DNA of 64,000 nucleotides. Source: Sinorhizobium medicae (GTDB lineage: Bacteria; Pseudomonadota; Alphaproteobacteria; Rhizobiales; Rhizobiaceae). Position numbers and translations under genes: made by a program. This document shows, piece after piece, positions 26,921 through 35,589 of the stretch. The stretch is taken from NCBI RefSeq assembly GCF_007827695.1, contig NZ_VITA01000004.1, positions 361,902-425,901 of the forward strand. Reading direction: 5' to 3'. Within the stretch, counting starts at the first letter, position 1. Every line of letters starts with the position of its first letter. The notes under the pieces are model-generated. The model did not search any database. It had not been told where the DNA came from and was given only the letters and a program-made list of their open reading frames with translations.

Positions 26921-29401
26921 CTATTCCGCCGCAATGACCTTCGGCGCTTGAGCGGAGGGAATGCGGCAGGTGACTTCGGTGCCCTCACCCTCCTTGCTGC
27001 GGATCGACACGTTGCCGTGGTGAAGGCTGACGAAGCTCTCGACGATGGAGAGGCCCAGACCGGCGCCGCCGCGTTGGCCGTAGCTTTCGAAGCGGTTGAA
27101 GACGGTGTTGAGCACGTCCTGCGGGATGCCCGGCCCGGTGTCGGTGACGGAAAAGGCAAAGTCGCTCCCCTCGCGCCAGCATTTGAGCTCGATCGTGCTC
27201 CCGTCGGGCGCGAAATTCGCGGCATTGGTCAGTAGCTTTATGAAAATCTGCTTTAGCCGTTGCTGATCGGCGGTGATTCGGCCGAGATTGTCGGGTGCAT
27301 CGGTTCGAAGCGACACGCCGCTCTCCACCAGGCGATCGCCCATCTGCTGGGTCACGTCGTCGATGAGGTCGATGAGGTTCACCTCGGCCAGCTCGAGCTC
27401 GACGATACCGGCATCGACGGTCGCGAGATCGAGAATGTCGTTGACGATCGTCAGAAGCAGCGACGAAGAGGTGGCGATGTGATCGACATATTCCGCCTGG
27501 CGCTCGTTGAGTTCGCCGAAGACCGGCGTTTTCAGAAGGTCGGCGAAACCGATGATGTTCGTCAGCGGCGAGCGCAGCTCGTAGGAAACATGGTGCACGA
27601 AATCGTTCTTCAGCGCGTCCGCCTTGCGCAGCGCTTCGTTCTTCTCGGTCAGCGCACGCTCGACGCGGACGCTGTCGGTGATATTGACGAAGGTCAGCAT
27701 CGTCTGGGCGTTCGGAAGCGGAATGACCGCGTAATCAAGGATCAGCCCGGTGCGCAGTTCCAGGATCCCGCGGCTCGACGGCCGCTCATCATCGAAGCTG
27801 GTGATGATATGGGCGAAGCGCTTCCAGCCGTCCTGCTGGTCATAGGAAGCAAGGCACGCCTGCTCGATCGCTCGTATATGGGTGCCGGGCTGGGCCTCGG
27901 TCTCGTTGATGCCCCAGATCGCCCGGAAGGCCGGGTTCGACAACCGTATGCGGCCGTCCGGTCCGAAAACGGCGACGCCCTCGGCGAGATGATCGATCGT
28001 TTCGCCCTGGACCTGGACCAGCGTGTTATACCGCGTTTCGAGGTCGACCTTCTCCGTCAGGTTCTCGAAGACCCAGGTGGCGCCGCCCTGCGGCCGTGCG
28101 GTCGCGAAAACGCGCAGCGTCTGGCCGTTCGGCAGGTGCCAGAGATCGGTCTGGGTGTCGAGCGCCTGATAGACGGAAAGCGCATTCGCCTTCCATTGTT
28201 TCCAATTGAGCTGCTCCGGCAGCTTGCCGCCGTCGCGCAGGCGGTCGAACATCTCGCCATTGTCCGGCTTACGCTCGAGGAATCCCATATCCAGATCCCA
28301 AAGCCGCTGGAATGCCTGATTGTAGAACTGCAGGCGCTGGTTGCCGTCGAAGATCGCCACCGGCGTTGCCAGGTGCTCGAGCGTTTCGGCATGGCTCTTG
28401 AGCGTCCTGGCCAGTTCCTCGCGCACCGCTTCGATACCGGAGACGTCGATCGCGATGCCAGCCGAGCCGGCCGGCGTGCGGGCGTCCACGACGTCGAAGA
28501 ACGTCCTGTTGCCCCTCACAACTGTGGAAACCTTGTCGCGGAACGGCGTCTGCAGGGTCGCGACCGCCCTGATCCGGTCGCGAGCCGCCGTCGCGAGCAG
28601 CTCCCTCTCTTCGGCGACCGCAAGGCTCGCACTCGGGGTTTCCACCGCCTTGGCATAGGCGGCGTTGACCCATTCGAGCCTGCCGTCTCCTGCGCGCTGC
28701 CAGGCGGGAAGGTCGACCGCGTCGAGCAGCGTCCGGAATGTTGAAAGGGACGCGTGCAGCTGGTCGCGTTCGAGCTTCAGTTCGGCGAGCTCTGCCCTGA
28801 GATTGTTGAGCGCGATGAAGCGAACGAAGGCCCGCCCGCCCGACACGCGGCCCTGAGCCTCGAGGACCTCGTTGCGCTGGGTCTCGAGCACGAGGTCGAA
28901 GCTTTGCGCCTGGGCGCGCAGAGCCTCGATCGCTTTTTCGAGCTGCCCCGCCGAATGCGGCTTGACCCAGCGGCCGAAGGCGAGAAAGTCGCGGTCGTCC
29001 TGTGGTGCGCCGGTCTCCACCGGGAGATGCCCCAGGAACTCGGCTCGATCTGCGAGCCCGTCCCAGATCACGATACGCCTGTTCTTGTCGGCGATTAGCG
29101 CCTGAAAGCGGGAAATATGCTGGTTCGCGTCGGACAGGCTGGAGCGAAGATCGCGGTTCTCGGCCTCTATGTTTCCGCGCTGGCGGATGAGCCAGATCGC
29201 CGAAATCATGGCGGCGGAAATGACCCCGATAAGCACGGAGAAGGTGACGACCTCGGGGGTGCCGAATATGCTTCTGGCCGGGCCGGCGGCCTGAGCAGCG
29301 GCATCGCTTGCCGTGAGCAGTACCGTCCCCGCAAGGAGCCGCCTTATGAGTCTCGGCGCCCCCTGCCGTTTTGCAGAAGTCCTGGATAGATGTGTTTTCA
29401 C
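26921..29401 (-). CDS. divL: DivL-type tyrosine pseudokinase, cell-cycle sensor
   Basis: An 826-residue membrane-anchored sensor: signal-like segment and membrane helix (about residues 20-70), a coiled coil, several PAS-type domains, then a histidine-kinase core. The dimerisation box reads HVSYELRSPLTNIIGFADLL, so the phospho-accepting histidine is replaced by Tyr607 (codon TAC, 27583-27581), the hallmark of DivL. The ATPase domain keeps its N, G1 and G2 boxes (LLTNAANFAPDG, DTGPGIP, GGAGLGLS). DivL controls CckA and hence CtrA activity in alphaproteobacterial cell division. The upstream gap holds a CtrA-like half-site and GANTC sites. Confidence 0.88.
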   Translation of the reverse strand: MKTHLSRTSAKRQGAPRLIRRLLAGTVLLTASDAAAQAAGPARSIFGTPEVVTFSVLIGVISAAMISAIWLIRQRGNIEAENRDLRSSLSDANQHISRFQALIADKNRRIVIWDGLADRAEFLGHLPVETGAPQDDRDFLAFGRWVKPHSAGQLEKAIEALRAQAQSFDLVLETQRNEVLEAQGRVSGGRAFVRFIALNNLRAELAELKLERDQLHASLSTFRTLLDAVDLPAWQRAGDGRLEWVNAAYAKAVETPSASLAVAEERELLATAARDRIRAVATLQTPFRDKVSTVVRGNRTFFDVVDARTPAGSAGIAIDVSGIEAVREELARTLKSHAETLEHLATPVAIFDGNQRLQFYNQAFQRLWDLDMGFLERKPDNGEMFDRLRDGGKLPEQLNWKQWKANALSVYQALDTQTDLWHLPNGQTLRVFATARPQGGATWVFENLTEKVDLETRYNTLVQVQGETIDHLAEGVAVFGPDGRIRLSNPAFRAIWGINETEAQPGTHIRAIEQACLASYDQQDGWKRFAHIITSFDDERPSSRGILELRTGLILDYAVIPLPNAQTMLTFVNITDSVRVERALTEKNEALRKADALKNDFVHHVSYELRSPLTNIIGFADLLKTPVFGELNERQAEYVDHIATSSSLLLTIVNDILDLATVDAGIVELELAEVNLIDLIDDVTQQMGDRLVESGVSLRTDAPDNLGRITADQQRLKQIFIKLLTNAANFAPDGSTIELKCWREGSDFAFSVTDTGPGIPQDVLNTVFNRFESYGQRGGAGLGLSIVESFVSLHHGNVSIRSKEGEGTEVTCRIPSAQAPKVIAAE

Positions 29402-29583
29402 GGCGCCGTCCCCGTTCGTCCGGAAATTGCCGGCGACCTTGCGCCCCCGCGCGCCGGAACCCGTTCAAAGGTCCCTGTCAGTTCCGATTCCATCTCCGGT
29501 CTGTCTCCGTCTGTTTGCCGCCTGTCCGACAAGACATCCCATTTCGATCGTGCCGCCGGCCGGAAAGTCCGTACCGGCATTAC

Positions 29584-29618
29584 GAATCGATAAGTTAACC
29601 ATACTTCTTTGACGATTC
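29584..29618. promoter_or_regulatory. CtrA-like half-site flanked by CcrM (GANTC) sites upstream of divL
   Basis: TTAACCAT at 29595-29602 matches the CtrA half-site. GAATC at 29584-29588 and GATTC at 29614-29618 are GANTC methylation sites on either side. Such clustering is typical of cell-cycle-controlled promoters in Rhizobiales. No full TTAA-N7-TTAA pair is present. Confidence 0.4.
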
Positions 29619-29635
29619 GGCTGAAAGTGTGCGGC

Positions 29636-29674
29636 CCAAAAAAGCGGCCGCGATCTCTTGTCAAGATCGCGGCC
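29636..29674 (-). terminator. intrinsic terminator of ahcY
   Basis: On the minus strand GGCCGCGATCT pairs with AGATCGCGGCC (11 bp) across a 7-base loop, followed by a run of six T. It lies about 30 bp after the ahcY stop. Confidence 0.88.
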
Positions 29675-29688
29675 ACAACATGTTGTGG
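29673..29688. repeat. perfect 16 bp palindrome CCACAACATGTTGTGG
   Basis: An uninterrupted palindrome between the ahcY stop and its terminator, overlapping the terminator stem by 2 bp. It may extend the terminator structure or be a protein site. Confidence 0.6.
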
Positions 29689-29704
29689 ATTGCCCGGGTA
29701 AGGA

Positions 29705-31105
29705 TTAGTACCGGTAGTGTTCGGCCTTGAACGGACCCTGCGCCTTCACGCCGATATAGGCGGCCTGTTCCTCCGAAAGCTCGGTCAGCTTCGCGCCGAG
29801 TTTGGCGAGATGCAGTCGCGCCACCTTCTCGTCGAGCTGCTTCGGCAGCACGTAAACCTCGTTCTTGTAGTTCTCGCCCTTCGTGAAGAGCTCGATCTGC
29901 GCCAGAACCTGGTTGGAGAAGGAAGCCGACATGACGAAGGACGGATGTCCGGTGGCGTTGCCGAGGTTGAGCAGACGGCCTTCCGAAAGCAGGATGATGC
30001 GATTGCCCTTCGGGAACTCGATGAGATCGACCTGCGGCTTGACGTTTGTCCACTTCAGGTTACGGAGCGCCGATACCTGGATCTCGTTGTCGAAGTGACC
30101 GATATTGCCGACGATCGCCATGTCCTTCATCGCGCGCATGTGCTCGATGCGGATGACGTCCTTGTTGCCGGTCGTGGTGATGAAGATGTCCGCTGATGAT
30201 ACGACGTCTTCGAGCTGAACGACTTCGTAGCCGTCCATGGCCGCCTGGAGGGCGCAGATCGGGTCCACTTCAGTGACCTTGACGCGTGCGCCGGCGCCGC
30301 TGAGCGAAGCGGCCGAGCCCTTGCCGACGTCGCCGTAGCCGCAGACCACCGCGACCTTGCCGGCCATCATCACGTCGGTACCGCGGCGGATGCCGTCGAC
30401 GAGCGATTCCTTACAGCCGTATTTGTTGTCGAACTTGGACTTGGTGACGCTGTCGTTGACGTTGATCGCCGGGAAGGGCAGCAGGCCCTTGGCCTGGAGC
30501 TGGTACAGGCGGTTGACGCCGGTCGTCGTCTCTTCCGTCACGCCTTTGATCGCGTCGCGCTGCTTGGTGAACCAGCCGGGCGTCGCGGCGAGGCGCTTCT
30601 TGATCTGTGCGAAAAGGATCTCTTCCTCTTCGGAGCCCGGATTGATCAGAATGTTCTCGCCTGCCTCGGCGCGGGCGCCGAGCAGGATATACATGGTCGC
30701 GTCGCCGCCGTCGTCGAGGATCATGTTCGAGACGCCGCCATCGGCCCACTGGAAGATCTTGTCGGTATAGGTCCAGTATTCCTCGAGCGTCTCACCCTTG
30801 ACGGCGAAAACGGGAACGCCGCTCGCGGCGATCGCGGCTGCGGCGTGGTCCTGTGTCGAGAAGATGTTGCACGACGCCCAACGCACTTCGGCACCGAGAG
30901 CGACCAGCGTCTCGATCAGCACCGCGGTCTGGATCGTCATGTGGAGCGAGCCGGTGATGCGTGCGCCCTTCAGCGGCTTCGATGCACCGAACTCCTCACG
31001 GCAGGCCATCAGACCAGGCATTTCCGTTTCTGCGATGGCAATTTCCTTGCGGCCGAAATCGGCAAGTCCGATGTCGGCGACGATATAGTCCTGATTTGCG
31101 CTCAT
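29705..31105 (-). CDS. ahcY: adenosylhomocysteinase
   Basis: A 466-residue S-adenosylhomocysteine hydrolase with the NAD-binding fingerprint [18 protein letters not shown] and the conserved [10 protein letters not shown] and C-terminal KAEHYRY ending, which closes the cofactor site of the neighbouring subunit. It splits SAH to adenosine and homocysteine, keeping methyl transfer running. An in-frame extension upstream to 31225 has no family match, so I start at ATG 31105 ([17 protein letters not shown]). It follows the PTS genes but has its own upstream palindrome (31227-31254) and its own terminator. Confidence 0.96.
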   Translation of the reverse strand: MSANQDYIVADIGLADFGRKEIAIAETEMPGLMACREEFGASKPLKGARITGSLHMTIQTAVLIETLVALGAEVRWASCNIFSTQDHAAAAIAASGVPVFAVKGETLEEYWTYTDKIFQWADGGVSNMILDDGGDATMYILLGARAEAGENILINPGSEEEEILFAQIKKRLAATPGWFTKQRDAIKGVTEETTTGVNRLYQLQAKGLLPFPAINVNDSVTKSKFDNKYGCKESLVDGIRRGTDVMMAGKVAVVCGYGDVGKGSAASLSGAGARVKVTEVDPICALQAAMDGYEVVQLEDVVSSADIFITTTGNKDVIRIEHMRAMKDMAIVGNIGHFDNEIQVSALRNLKWTNVKPQVDLIEFPKGNRIILLSEGRLLNLGNATGHPSFVMSASFSNQVLAQIELFTKGENYKNEVYVLPKQLDEKVARLHLAKLGAKLTELSEEQAAYIGVKAQGPFKAEHYRY

Positions 31106-31226
31106 GAAGTTCTCCAGGCTTATCCTAGGACCGCGCGGCCCCATGGCCGTTCGGCGGCGTGACAATGCCTCCCGCGGTTGCGGGCAGCGTGGCTTCGGTC
31201 TATCAGGAATTCCCGGAGAGGGCAAT

Positions 31227-31254
31227 AAACATATAAAGACGTCTTTATACGTTT
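31227..31254. promoter_or_regulatory. 28 bp palindromic operator upstream of ahcY
   Basis: The core TATAAAGACGTCTTTATA is a perfect 18 bp palindrome. With its flanks the symmetry extends to 28 bp with a single mismatched pair. It lies 122 bp before the ahcY start and just after the ptsH stop. Sites of the ATAAAGA-TCTTTAT type are, from memory, bound by the ArsR-family SAH-responsive regulators (SahR) that control SAM recycling in proteobacteria. Confidence 0.65.
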
Positions 31255-31261
31255 ATATCGC

Positions 31262-31555
31262 TCATATGTCCTCGCCAAACTTGTCGCGGACCAGCGCGTC
31301 GAGCGCGTTGAGCGCCTCTTCCGCCTGAGCGCCGCTGGCGGTCACAAAAACCGTGCAGCCGGTGCTGGCCGCCAGCATCATCAGCCCCATGATCGAGGTC
31401 CCGCCGACGGTCATGCCGTCTTTCGACACGGTGATCTCCGCATCATAAGCTTCGACGGTTTGAACGAATTTCGCCGAGGCACGCGCATGCAGTCCGCGCT
31501 TGTTGACGATAAGCAGTTCACGCGTGAGCGCCGCGTCCGAAAGGTGGTCCATCAT
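31262..31555 (-). CDS. ptsH: HPr phosphocarrier protein of the regulatory PTS
   Basis: A 97-residue HPr with the phosphorylatable His23 in NKRGLHARASAKFV and the regulatory Ser54 in GGTSIMGLMMLAAS. It accepts phosphate from enzyme I (PtsP) and is a target of HPr kinase, whose gene lies nearby. Its ATG overlaps the stop of the EIIA gene by 4 bp (ATGA), so the two are translationally coupled. No sugar-specific EIIB/EIIC genes are present, which fits the regulatory (not transport) PTS of alphaproteobacteria. Confidence 0.93.
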   Translation of the reverse strand: MMDHLSDAALTRELLIVNKRGLHARASAKFVQTVEAYDAEITVSKDGMTVGGTSIMGLMMLAASTGCTVFVTASGAQAEEALNALDALVRDKFGEDI

Positions 31556-31953
31556 TTTCCACTCAGAACGCGGCTGGCGACGTTGATGTATTTGCGCCCG
31601 GCCTCGGAGGCTTCCACAAGCGCCTTGTCCATATCGCTTTCGCCGCGCACGCCTGCGAGCTTGATGAGCATCGGCAGGTTGACGCCGGCAATCACCTCGA
31701 CGCTGCCGCCGCGCATCACCGAGATGGCAAGGTTGGAAGGGGTGCCGCCGAACATGTCCGTCAGGATAATGACGCCGTTGCCTTCATCGACCTTCTCGAC
31801 GGCATCGAGAATGTCCTGACGCCGCTGATCCATGTCGTCCTCGGGGCCTATGCAGACCGTCTCGATTGCTTTTTGCGGACCGACGACGTGCTCCAAGGCA
31901 TGCCGAAATTCATCCGCCAGCTTGCCATGAGTGACAAGCACAAGTCCGATCAT
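31552..31953 (-). CDS. manX: PTS EIIA component, mannose family (regulatory)
   Basis: A 133-residue EIIA(Man)-type protein; His9 in IGLVLVTHGKLADEF is the phosphorylation site, and VIILTDMFGGTPSNLAIS is the family's second hallmark. It receives phosphate from HPr and is thought to act as a regulator in organisms lacking sugar-transporting PTS permeases. The frame is open to 32094, but only the part from ATG 31953 matches the family. It lies 164 bp after hprK and overlaps ptsH. Confidence 0.92.
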   Translation of the reverse strand: MIGLVLVTHGKLADEFRHALEHVVGPQKAIETVCIGPEDDMDQRRQDILDAVEKVDEGNGVIILTDMFGGTPSNLAISVMRGGSVEVIAGVNLPMLIKLAGVRGESDMDKALVEASEAGRKYINVASRVLSGK

Positions 31954-32117
31954 GGGAATCTTTGCTCCAACTGCATATGCAACTCGTTGATGGCCAGATA
32001 TCGCAATGCAGCAATTTCGTCCACCTGTTGGGGGCGTCATCTTGGCAAGGAAAAGGCGAAGTGCAAGTCCAAAATGCCGAAAAAGCAGTCGCACTGCCTT
32101 TTGATAAGGCTTAAGTC

Positions 32118-32603
32118 CTACACCATGCTCTCGATTTCAGGTCGATTCTTCCTGTAGCGTGCAGATGCCAGCAGAGCGATGAGCGCATCGACTGGCGAAA
32201 GCGGTCCGTCGATGGGAAGGCGCAGCAGCGGCAGATTTCGCCCGACCTCGAGTCTCAGCTCTTCCTTCGGCGGCAGGCGAGGATTGAAGGGCGCCTTGAC
32301 GGGCATGATCGCCCAGTCGAGAACACAGGCGGAGACGGTGCCGACTTCCACTATCCCGGACCCGCGGACCTCGATCAGACCGCGGATGGCGGCGGGACAA
32401 CGAGCGACGATGCGGCCGTGTTCGAGCGTCAGATCGACCCGGTCGTCGGCGACGAGCGCGGCGAAGCGGCCCCGCCGCGTCACTTCCGAAACACAGGAAA
32501 GTGCGAGTGCCGACTTGCCCAATCCGGAAGGCCCGGTGATCAGCAGCCCGGTCGTGCCGAGAACGATAGCCGTTCCGTGCACATTGCATACGGGCGTATT
32601 CAC
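32118..32603 (-). CDS. hprK: HPr kinase/phosphorylase, short alphaproteobacterial form
   Basis: A 161-residue protein consisting only of the kinase domain of HprK. The P-loop is TGPSGLGKSALAL (Gly24-Ser31) and the family signature IEVRGSGIVEV is present; the N-terminal domain of the Firmicutes enzyme is absent, as usual in alphaproteobacteria. It phosphorylates the regulatory serine of HPr. Its ATG overlaps the chvG stop by 4 bp, so the PTS regulators are tied in expression to the ChvG-ChvI system. Confidence 0.93.
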   Translation of the reverse strand: MNTPVCNVHGTAIVLGTTGLLITGPSGLGKSALALSCVSEVTRRGRFAALVADDRVDLTLEHGRIVARCPAAIRGLIEVRGSGIVEVGTVSACVLDWAIMPVKAPFNPRLPPKEELRLEVGRNLPLLRLPIDGPLSPVDALIALLASARYRKNRPEIESMV

Positions 32604-34387
32604 GGGTGCGGCTCGGCTGGCAGTGAGAGAATGAAGCGGGCGCCGCTGACATGGCCGTCCTTGCCCGTAATGTTCTCGGCCCTCAACGTTCCGCCATGCG
32701 CCTCGGCAATCTGGCGCGAAATCGAAAGGCCAAGCCCCGAGTTCTGGCCGAAGTCCTCGCCTTCCGGCCGGTCGGTGTAGAAGCGCTCGAAGATGCGGTC
32801 GATGTCCTCCGCCTGGATGCCGGGACCGTTATCTTCGACGTAAACGAGACAGCGCGACCGCGAGCGGGTCAGCCGAACGATGATGCGGCCGTTCTGTTCG
32901 GGAACGAAGGAGCGGGCGTTTTCGATCAGGTTCGTGATGATCTGGCCGATGCGCAGGTCGTGACCGCTGACGATGAAGCTCGCGCGCGGATTGTCCTTAC
33001 GGTCGACGACGAAGTCGAGCAGAACCGGCTTCTTGCTGCCTCGGATCTGCCGGGAAATTTCGACAAGGTCGCCCAGGAGTTTTTCGAGGTCAACTTTCTT
33101 CGCGTCGGCGCGGGCAAGCTCCGCATCCAAGCGCGAAGCATCGGAAATATCGCTTATCAGCCGGTCGAGACGCCGAACGTCGTGCTGAATGACGTCCATC
33201 AGTCGTTTCTTCGATTCCTCGTTACGCGCAAGCGGCAGGGTTTCGACGGCGCTGCGAAGCGAGGTCAATGGATTCTTGAGCTCATGGCTCACATCGGCCG
33301 CGAAGTTCTCGATCGCGGCGATCCGGTCGTAGAGCGCCGTCGTCATTTCCCGGAGCGCCACGGAAAGATTGCCGATCTCGTCCTGGCGGGACGAGAAATC
33401 CGGAATCTCCTCCCGTTCCTTGGCGCCGCCGCGGCGCACGCGGATGGCCGCAGCCGAAAGGCGCCGCAGCGGATTGGCGATCGTCGAGGAGAGAAGCAGC
33501 GAAAGGATGACGTTGACGAGCGCCGCCACGCCGAAGACGCGGATAATCGCCAGCCGTTCGGCGTGGACGATCTTGTCGATATCGCCGGCCTGTGTCGAGA
33601 GGAGGAGCACGCCGAGCACCGCGCGGAAGCGCTGCACGGGAACGGCCACGGAAACGATCAGTTCGCCCTTCTCGGTCACCCGCACGACCGCGCCGCGCAC
33701 GCCCGTCAGGGCATTCATGACTTCCGGATAAATCGAGCCATTGCCCCCGGGGGGCTCCTTGTAGAGCGGCAGGTCGCCCGGCTGCAGCAGCCGGTTGAAC
33801 CAGGTACCGAATTCATCGGCGAGACTCGGACTTTCCGGATCGACCGGCGGCAGGTCGAACCGGAGCACCTGGCCGCCGCTATAGAGGTGGCGGGAATCGA
33901 GCAGCAGGTCGGCATCGGCGTCGAACAGGCGCGCTCGGGTGCGCGTCGGCGAGATCAGCCGCCTCAAGACCGGTGCCACGCGCTCCTGGATGATCGGGAA
34001 TTCGAGGTCTTCGTCGCTCGGCAGCGGCGTGATGCTTTCGCCGGCTTGCAGTTCGAGCAGCTTTTCCGGATCGATGGTAATCGAATTGGTATCGACCGAT
34101 GCGGAGGCGGAAATGGCGCCGGCGATAATTTCGCCCTGAGTCAGGAGGCTCTCGACCCGCGCGTCGATCAGGCCCTCCCTGAACTGGTTGAGATACATGA
34201 TCCCGCCGACGAGGACCACGAGCGCCACCAGGTTGAAGAAGACGATGCGCCGCGTAAGGCTCGAAAAGACGGCATTGCCGAACAGGCGGCGGATCAGCGT
34301 AAAGGGATGCGCCCATCGTCGCTGCCCACGCAGCATCGATGTCCGTCCTTCAGCTTCTTCGATATCGCCCTGCAAGACTTCCACCAA
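32600..34387 (-). CDS. chvG: envelope/acid sensor histidine kinase ChvG (ExoS)
   Basis: A 595-residue sensor kinase: membrane helices at about 48-66 and 281-303 enclose a periplasmic domain of about 215 residues, followed by a HAMP region and a kinase core with His368 in NFAADVSHELKNPL. N and G boxes (NLIENARSF, VEDNGPGIQ) are intact. Length and histidine position match S. meliloti ExoS, which with ChvI controls succinoglycan, motility and acid or envelope stress genes needed for symbiosis. In rhizobia the periplasmic regulator ExoR restrains it. The gene lies 139 bp after chvI. Confidence 0.95.
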   Translation of the reverse strand: MVEVLQGDIEEAEGRTSMLRGQRRWAHPFTLIRRLFGNAVFSSLTRRIVFFNLVALVVLVGGIMYLNQFREGLIDARVESLLTQGEIIAGAISASASVDTNSITIDPEKLLELQAGESITPLPSDEDLEFPIIQERVAPVLRRLISPTRTRARLFDADADLLLDSRHLYSGGQVLRFDLPPVDPESPSLADEFGTWFNRLLQPGDLPLYKEPPGGNGSIYPEVMNALTGVRGAVVRVTEKGELIVSVAVPVQRFRAVLGVLLLSTQAGDIDKIVHAERLAIIRVFGVAALVNVILSLLLSSTIANPLRRLSAAAIRVRRGGAKEREEIPDFSSRQDEIGNLSVALREMTTALYDRIAAIENFAADVSHELKNPLTSLRSAVETLPLARNEESKKRLMDVIQHDVRRLDRLISDISDASRLDAELARADAKKVDLEKLLGDLVEISRQIRGSKKPVLLDFVVDRKDNPRASFIVSGHDLRIGQIITNLIENARSFVPEQNGRIIVRLTRSRSRCLVYVEDNGPGIQAEDIDRIFERFYTDRPEGEDFGQNSGLGLSISRQIAEAHGGTLRAENITGKDGHVSGARFILSLPAEPHP

Positions 34388-34526
34388 GTCTCCCGCTCCC
34401 GCGCCGCGGCCTTCACTGCCGCATTCGCGTGTTTCCGCGATGCCCTACGCCAGCCGGAGCCGCCGCGCAAGCGCTGGCGAAGGTGATGCGTGCCACGTCC
34501 CCGTCTGCAGTCCGCTGCTTCGCTTC

Positions 34527-35249
34527 TCAGGCTGACTCGCGGAAGCGGTAGCCGACGCCGTAGAGGGTTTCGATCATGTCGAAGTCGTTGTCGACCATCT
34601 TGAACTTCTTGCGGAGCCGCTTGATGTGGCTGTCGATCGTCCGGTCGTCGACATAGACCTGTTCGTCATAGGCAGCATCCATGAGGGCATCGCGGCTCTT
34701 CACCACGCCGGGGCGCTGCGCCAGGGCGTGCAGGATCAGGAATTCCGTGACCGTCAGCGTGACGGATTCGTTTTTCCAGGTGCAGGTATGCCGCTCCTGA
34801 TCCATGACCAACTGTCCGCGCTCCAGCGAGCGGGAGGGCGTGTCGGCGTTTTTCACCGGACCCGGCCCGCCGGCGGCAGCCTCCCGGTTGGCCGCGCGAC
34901 GCAGGATCGCCTTGACGCGCTCCACCAGGAGGCGCTGAGAGAAGGGTTTGGTGATGAAGTCGTCGGCACCCATCTTGAGACCGAACAGCTCGTCTATCTC
35001 TTCATCCTTCGACGTGAGAAAGATGACGGGCAGGTCGGATTTCTGCCTCAGGCGCCGCAAAAGCTCCATGCCGTCCATACGGGGCATCTTGATATCGAAG
35101 ATGGCCAGGTGAGGCGGGCGCGCCACCAGACCCTCGAGCGCCGATGCGCCATCCGTATAGGTCTCGACCTTATAGCCTTCGGCCTCCAGGGCGATAGACA
35201 CGGATGTCAGGATGTTGCGGTCGTCATCGACAAGCGCGATGGTCTGCAT
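34527..35249 (-). CDS. chvI: OmpR-family response regulator ChvI
   Basis: A 240-residue response regulator with receiver acidic pocket VDDD (residues 8-10), phospho-acceptor Asp52 ([11 protein letters not shown]) and switch lysine in [17 protein letters not shown]. The C-terminal winged helix is of OmpR/PhoB type and contains [17 protein letters not shown]. It is the partner of ChvG encoded just downstream. The 340 bp AT-rich gap before it is shared with the divergent pckA. Confidence 0.95.
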   Translation of the reverse strand: MQTIALVDDDRNILTSVSIALEAEGYKVETYTDGASALEGLVARPPHLAIFDIKMPRMDGMELLRRLRQKSDLPVIFLTSKDEEIDELFGLKMGADDFITKPFSQRLLVERVKAILRRAANREAAAGGPGPVKNADTPSRSLERGQLVMDQERHTCTWKNESVTLTVTEFLILHALAQRPGVVKSRDALMDAAYDEQVYVDDRTIDSHIKRLRKKFKMVDNDFDMIETLYGVGYRFRESA

Positions 35250-35589
35250 CTTATTCTACTCCGTTTTCGGGCCGGGTTGCCGGTATGCTTCAAGCCACGC
35301 TTCGAGAATCGCGGCAACCGCGAGTCACGGCGCGTTACTTGAGTATAAAGGTGGAACAAATTGTGGCGAAGTGCAAAAGCACCTGCTCATCTTCATCGGT
35401 AGACGGACTCCCAGGTAGCTTCTCCAAAGGCGCAATTCAACCGATTAAAAAATGCATAATTTTCTTTAAATCGATTAATATACTGATATCATTGCCGTTT
35501 TAGAAACGCCTATCTTGTCTTAGATCTGCCTTGCCGGTATGTTCCAACGAAATTCAACGCCAATGGCCAAACACGAAGGAAGCTTGACC
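35250..35589. other. chvI-pckA divergent intergenic region (340 bp)
   Basis: No gene is seen. It must hold the promoters of chvI (minus) and pckA (plus). The stretch 35436-35510 is conspicuously AT-rich for this genome and carries two CGATTAA heptamers exactly 30 bp apart. Confidence 0.7.
35442..35479. promoter_or_regulatory. repeated CGATTAA sites upstream of pckA
   Basis: CGATTAA occurs at 35442-35448 and 35472-35478, 30 bp apart (about three helical turns). The second is within TTAAATCGATTAAT, whose 8 bp core AATCGATT is a palindrome centred on CG, the style of LacI/GalR-family operators. S. meliloti pckA is known to be controlled by the LacI-type regulator PckR; linking it to this site is inference. 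Confidence 0.4.

Larger units (their letters stand above)
29402..29704. other. divL-ahcY intergenic region (303 bp)
   Basis: No gene is seen here. It contains the ahcY terminator, a 16 bp palindrome, and a cluster of candidate cell-cycle sites about 180-220 bp before the divL start (29584-29618). The remainder, 29402-29580, is ordinary GC-rich leader without a clear motif. Confidence 0.7.
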
